A stretch of 64,000 nucleotides of DNA from NCBI GenBank assembly GCA_011032825.1, contig JAADJZ010000030.1, positions 310,001 to 374,000 of the forward strand, written 5' to 3'. A model generated the notes under the pieces. It was not told where the DNA came from, ran no database searches, and saw only the letters and a program-made list of their open reading frames with translations. This DNA is from Massariosphaeria phaeospora. Lineage: Eukaryota; Ascomycota; Dothideomycetes; Pleosporales. Below, one piece after another: positions 62,883-64,000 of this stretch. Each line of letters opens with the position of its first letter. Within the stretch, counting starts at the first letter, position 1. A program made the position numbers and the translations under genes.

Positions 62883-63689
62883 AATAGTTTAACGGATAGG
62901 GCCAACCTACTGCTCGCAGGGCGAGGCTAGCTACTAGTTGGTGTTAACTAGGCTGCGACGTTCGTTAAGCGTCAACCTAAGCTCTAAGTTAAGTTTAATC
63001 GAAAGTACGACTATAAGAGAGCTCTCTGCGAGGACTCTAGGCTCGTTGGCAACTAGTTTAGGCTTGTAGCGAACATGAAAGCCAAGTACAGCGTAGTAGA
63101 CAAGGACACTTACAACTTTGATAAAACGAGCTTTATAATAGGCTAGATCTCAACAGGCGCAGTAATTACTAGCTTAGAGCGTCGAAGACGGCCGAAAACG
63201 GTGCAGCAAGGTAACAGAGAGTAGACGACGGTAGTGCAAAGCGTCAACGCAATAAAGTAGGCTATTCTACCTTTTATTATTTTCTAAGGCAAGAACTACC
63301 TCTTTGCCTAGTACAAAGAGAATAGCCTACTTCGCAACTAGGTTATCGCAGTCTTCGAGAACGGCTAGACAACAAATAAGCTTGGCCTTAAGTAGTTAAA
63401 GCACTTTAATAAGCATACAAAGAGACGTACTCTTAGAGAAGTACGTTTACTTATTATTAACAGCTATAAAAGCTACGACTTCTTTGCTTTTCAAAAGTAC
63501 TACAAGAAAAGCAACATTATTACTTTTTGCATGCTTCTTTACTTGTTGCACCTCTTGCAGCTACTTAATATAAGCTGTTTCTCGCTTTTGAAGAAAGCGT
63601 ACGAGCGCTACTATGTCCGTGCACTTAATGCTCGCGTTTAGTTAATGCTTGCGCAATACTATAATCGCGATTTTGAATATAAAGCTGTA

Positions 63690-64000
63690 ACGTACCTTAC
63701 GGGTAGTCGAGCTACACAGGTTCGCAGAACACTTTTGCCAAGCAAATTATCTAATATTATAACCTTAATACCTTTCTTAATAGTAGGCCTATTAGAATAA
63801 TTTATACACTATTTTAAAGCTCTAAGCTAGGACTTTAAAATCTACTAAAAATTACCTAAATAGGCTAAGTACTACTAGAGTTTTTAAAGTTTAAAGATAA
63901 AGAGCTCGCTTAAGCTCTATACCTAGTATCTAGTAGAATTCTACTATAATAAACTTTTATATTCTAAAATATTCTTATTTATACTGCAAGTTAGAGTTCT
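63690..64000 (+). mobile_element. Start of a second, AT-rich Fot1-like copy (partial)
   Basis: After TA at 63688-63689 the sequence ACGTACCTTACGGGTAGTCG aligns with the Fot1 left end at 58918, mostly with C-to-T differences, and TTTTGCCAAGC corresponds to the CTGCGCCAAGC near 58963. The rest, to the window edge, is very AT-rich with no open frame, as expected of DNA that has been through RIP. It truncates the first Fot1 copy. Confidence 0.55.

Larger units (their letters stand above)
59278..62886. mobile_element. TIR transposon (about 3.6 kb with nested insert), TA flanks
   Basis: Inverted ends of 28 bp with one mismatch lie at 59283-59310 and 62855-62882; the outer 15 bases are GTGCAGTCCGAAATA. 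TA dinucleotides flank both ends (59278-59279 and 62885-62886), as for Tc1/mariner insertions. The two ends differ by one extra G next to the left TIR. The element interrupts the Fot1 transposase frame. Inside are an intact 481-codon ORF on the plus strand, a decayed coding-like stretch at about 60980-61740, and a broken Tc1-like transposase on the minus strand near the right end. Without the nested 645-bp insert it would be about 2.95 kb. Confidence 0.75.
59009..63687 (+). pseudogene. Fot1/pogo transposase pseudogene with RIP-type damage
   Basis: Two segments, 59009-59278 and 62887-63687, read in one orientation. The first encodes the helix-turn-helix part (YNVPQKTLSNRL, LDTRGFSLRLA). The second carries the DDE core in order: YNFD, ISTGAV, PFIIF, then a degraded second acidic block and the CM..LLHLLQLL stretch. 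At least seven positions where this family normally has Trp (for example after GNRE and within FENG) are now TAG. That is a TGG-to-TAG change, as produced by repeat-induced point mutation. The second and third catalytic aspartates appear as Asn codons, which are also G-to-A changes. The gene is dead. Confidence 0.8.
58916..63689 (+). mobile_element. Fot1/pogo-type DNA transposon relic, split by a later insertion
   Basis: The left end begins after a TA at 58916-58917 with ACGTACCCCACGGGCGAG and a second nearby copy of CACGGGCGAGTCGCTCA. The transposase reading frame starts at ATG 59009. It breaks off at about 59278, resumes at about 62887 and runs to about 63687. Between the two halves lies the inserted TIR element. 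The right end is not seen: the frame meets a second ACGTACC-type end at 63690. Assignment to Fot1/pogo (Tc1-mariner superfamily) rests on the N-terminal helix-turn-helix region and the DDE-domain order. Confidence 0.75.

Noticed and set aside
1..64000. CRISPR arrays, operons or ribosome binding sites
   Set aside because: The window is eukaryotic (spliced genes, fungal families); the regular repeats are microsatellites or coding minisatellites.

Overview
The window comes from a filamentous ascomycete (Pezizomycotina), probably a Dothideomycete. Genes are protein-coding and close-packed on both strands. Most introns are about 45-120 nt with GT...AG ends and CTAAC/CTGAC-like branch sites just before the acceptor. 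UTRs and intergenic DNA are rich in microsatellites. The right end carries Fot1/pogo-type DNA transposon relics with mutations typical of RIP (repeat-induced point mutation). I worked out exon structures by hand from splice signals and reading-frame continuity; every multi-exon model given here closes in frame.

Layout. 1-206 is the 3' end of an RGG-box protein. It is followed by a microsatellite-rich gap and a LITAF-domain gene (-). 4.1-9.2 kb holds AAR2 (U5 snRNP assembly, -), SNF8/VPS22 (ESCRT-II, +) and a PAP2 lipid phosphatase (+). 9.8-16.1 kb holds two large disordered fungal proteins of unknown function (both -). 17.1-25.2 kb holds an AFG2/Drg1-type AAA ATPase (-), a C2H2 protein with a Q-K-P repeat (+) and mitochondrial GatA (+). 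25.2-28.8 kb looks empty but hides a spliced 25-residue metallothionein (-). 28.8-38.4 kb holds a PEX30-like dysferlin-domain peroxin (-), PAM16 (+), a TRF4-type poly(A) polymerase (+) and an anoctamin (+). 39.1-49.2 kb holds a CDK11-like kinase (-), an NDUFAF7-like methyltransferase (+), an RNPS1-like SR protein (-), profilin (+), a small Cys-rich protein (+) and BUD13/CWC26 (-). 49.4-57.2 kb holds an alkyltransferase-like protein (+), a small unknown (+), an HSL-family esterase (+), RPS14/uS11 (-) and prephenate dehydrogenase (+). A small secreted protein gene (58.1-58.5 kb) sits beside the repeat block.

Repeat block (about 58.9 kb to the end). I read it as three nested insertions. A RIP-damaged Fot1/pogo transposase gene is split by a roughly 3.6-kb element with 28-bp inverted ends and TA flanks. 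That element carries an intact 481-codon ORF and a broken Tc1-like transposase on the other strand. It is itself split by a 645-bp element with perfect 63-bp inverted ends and an 8-bp target duplication. A second Fot1-like end and strongly AT-rich DNA follow at about 63.69 kb.

The single-copy genes are mostly housekeeping: splicing (AAR2, RNPS1, BUD13), mitochondrial function (GatA, PAM16, NDUFAF7), membranes and trafficking, RNA and ribosome biology, and aromatic amino-acid synthesis. They do not form an obvious pathway cluster. The less ordinary content is the metallothionein, the secreted protein and the nested transposon with its extra ORF.
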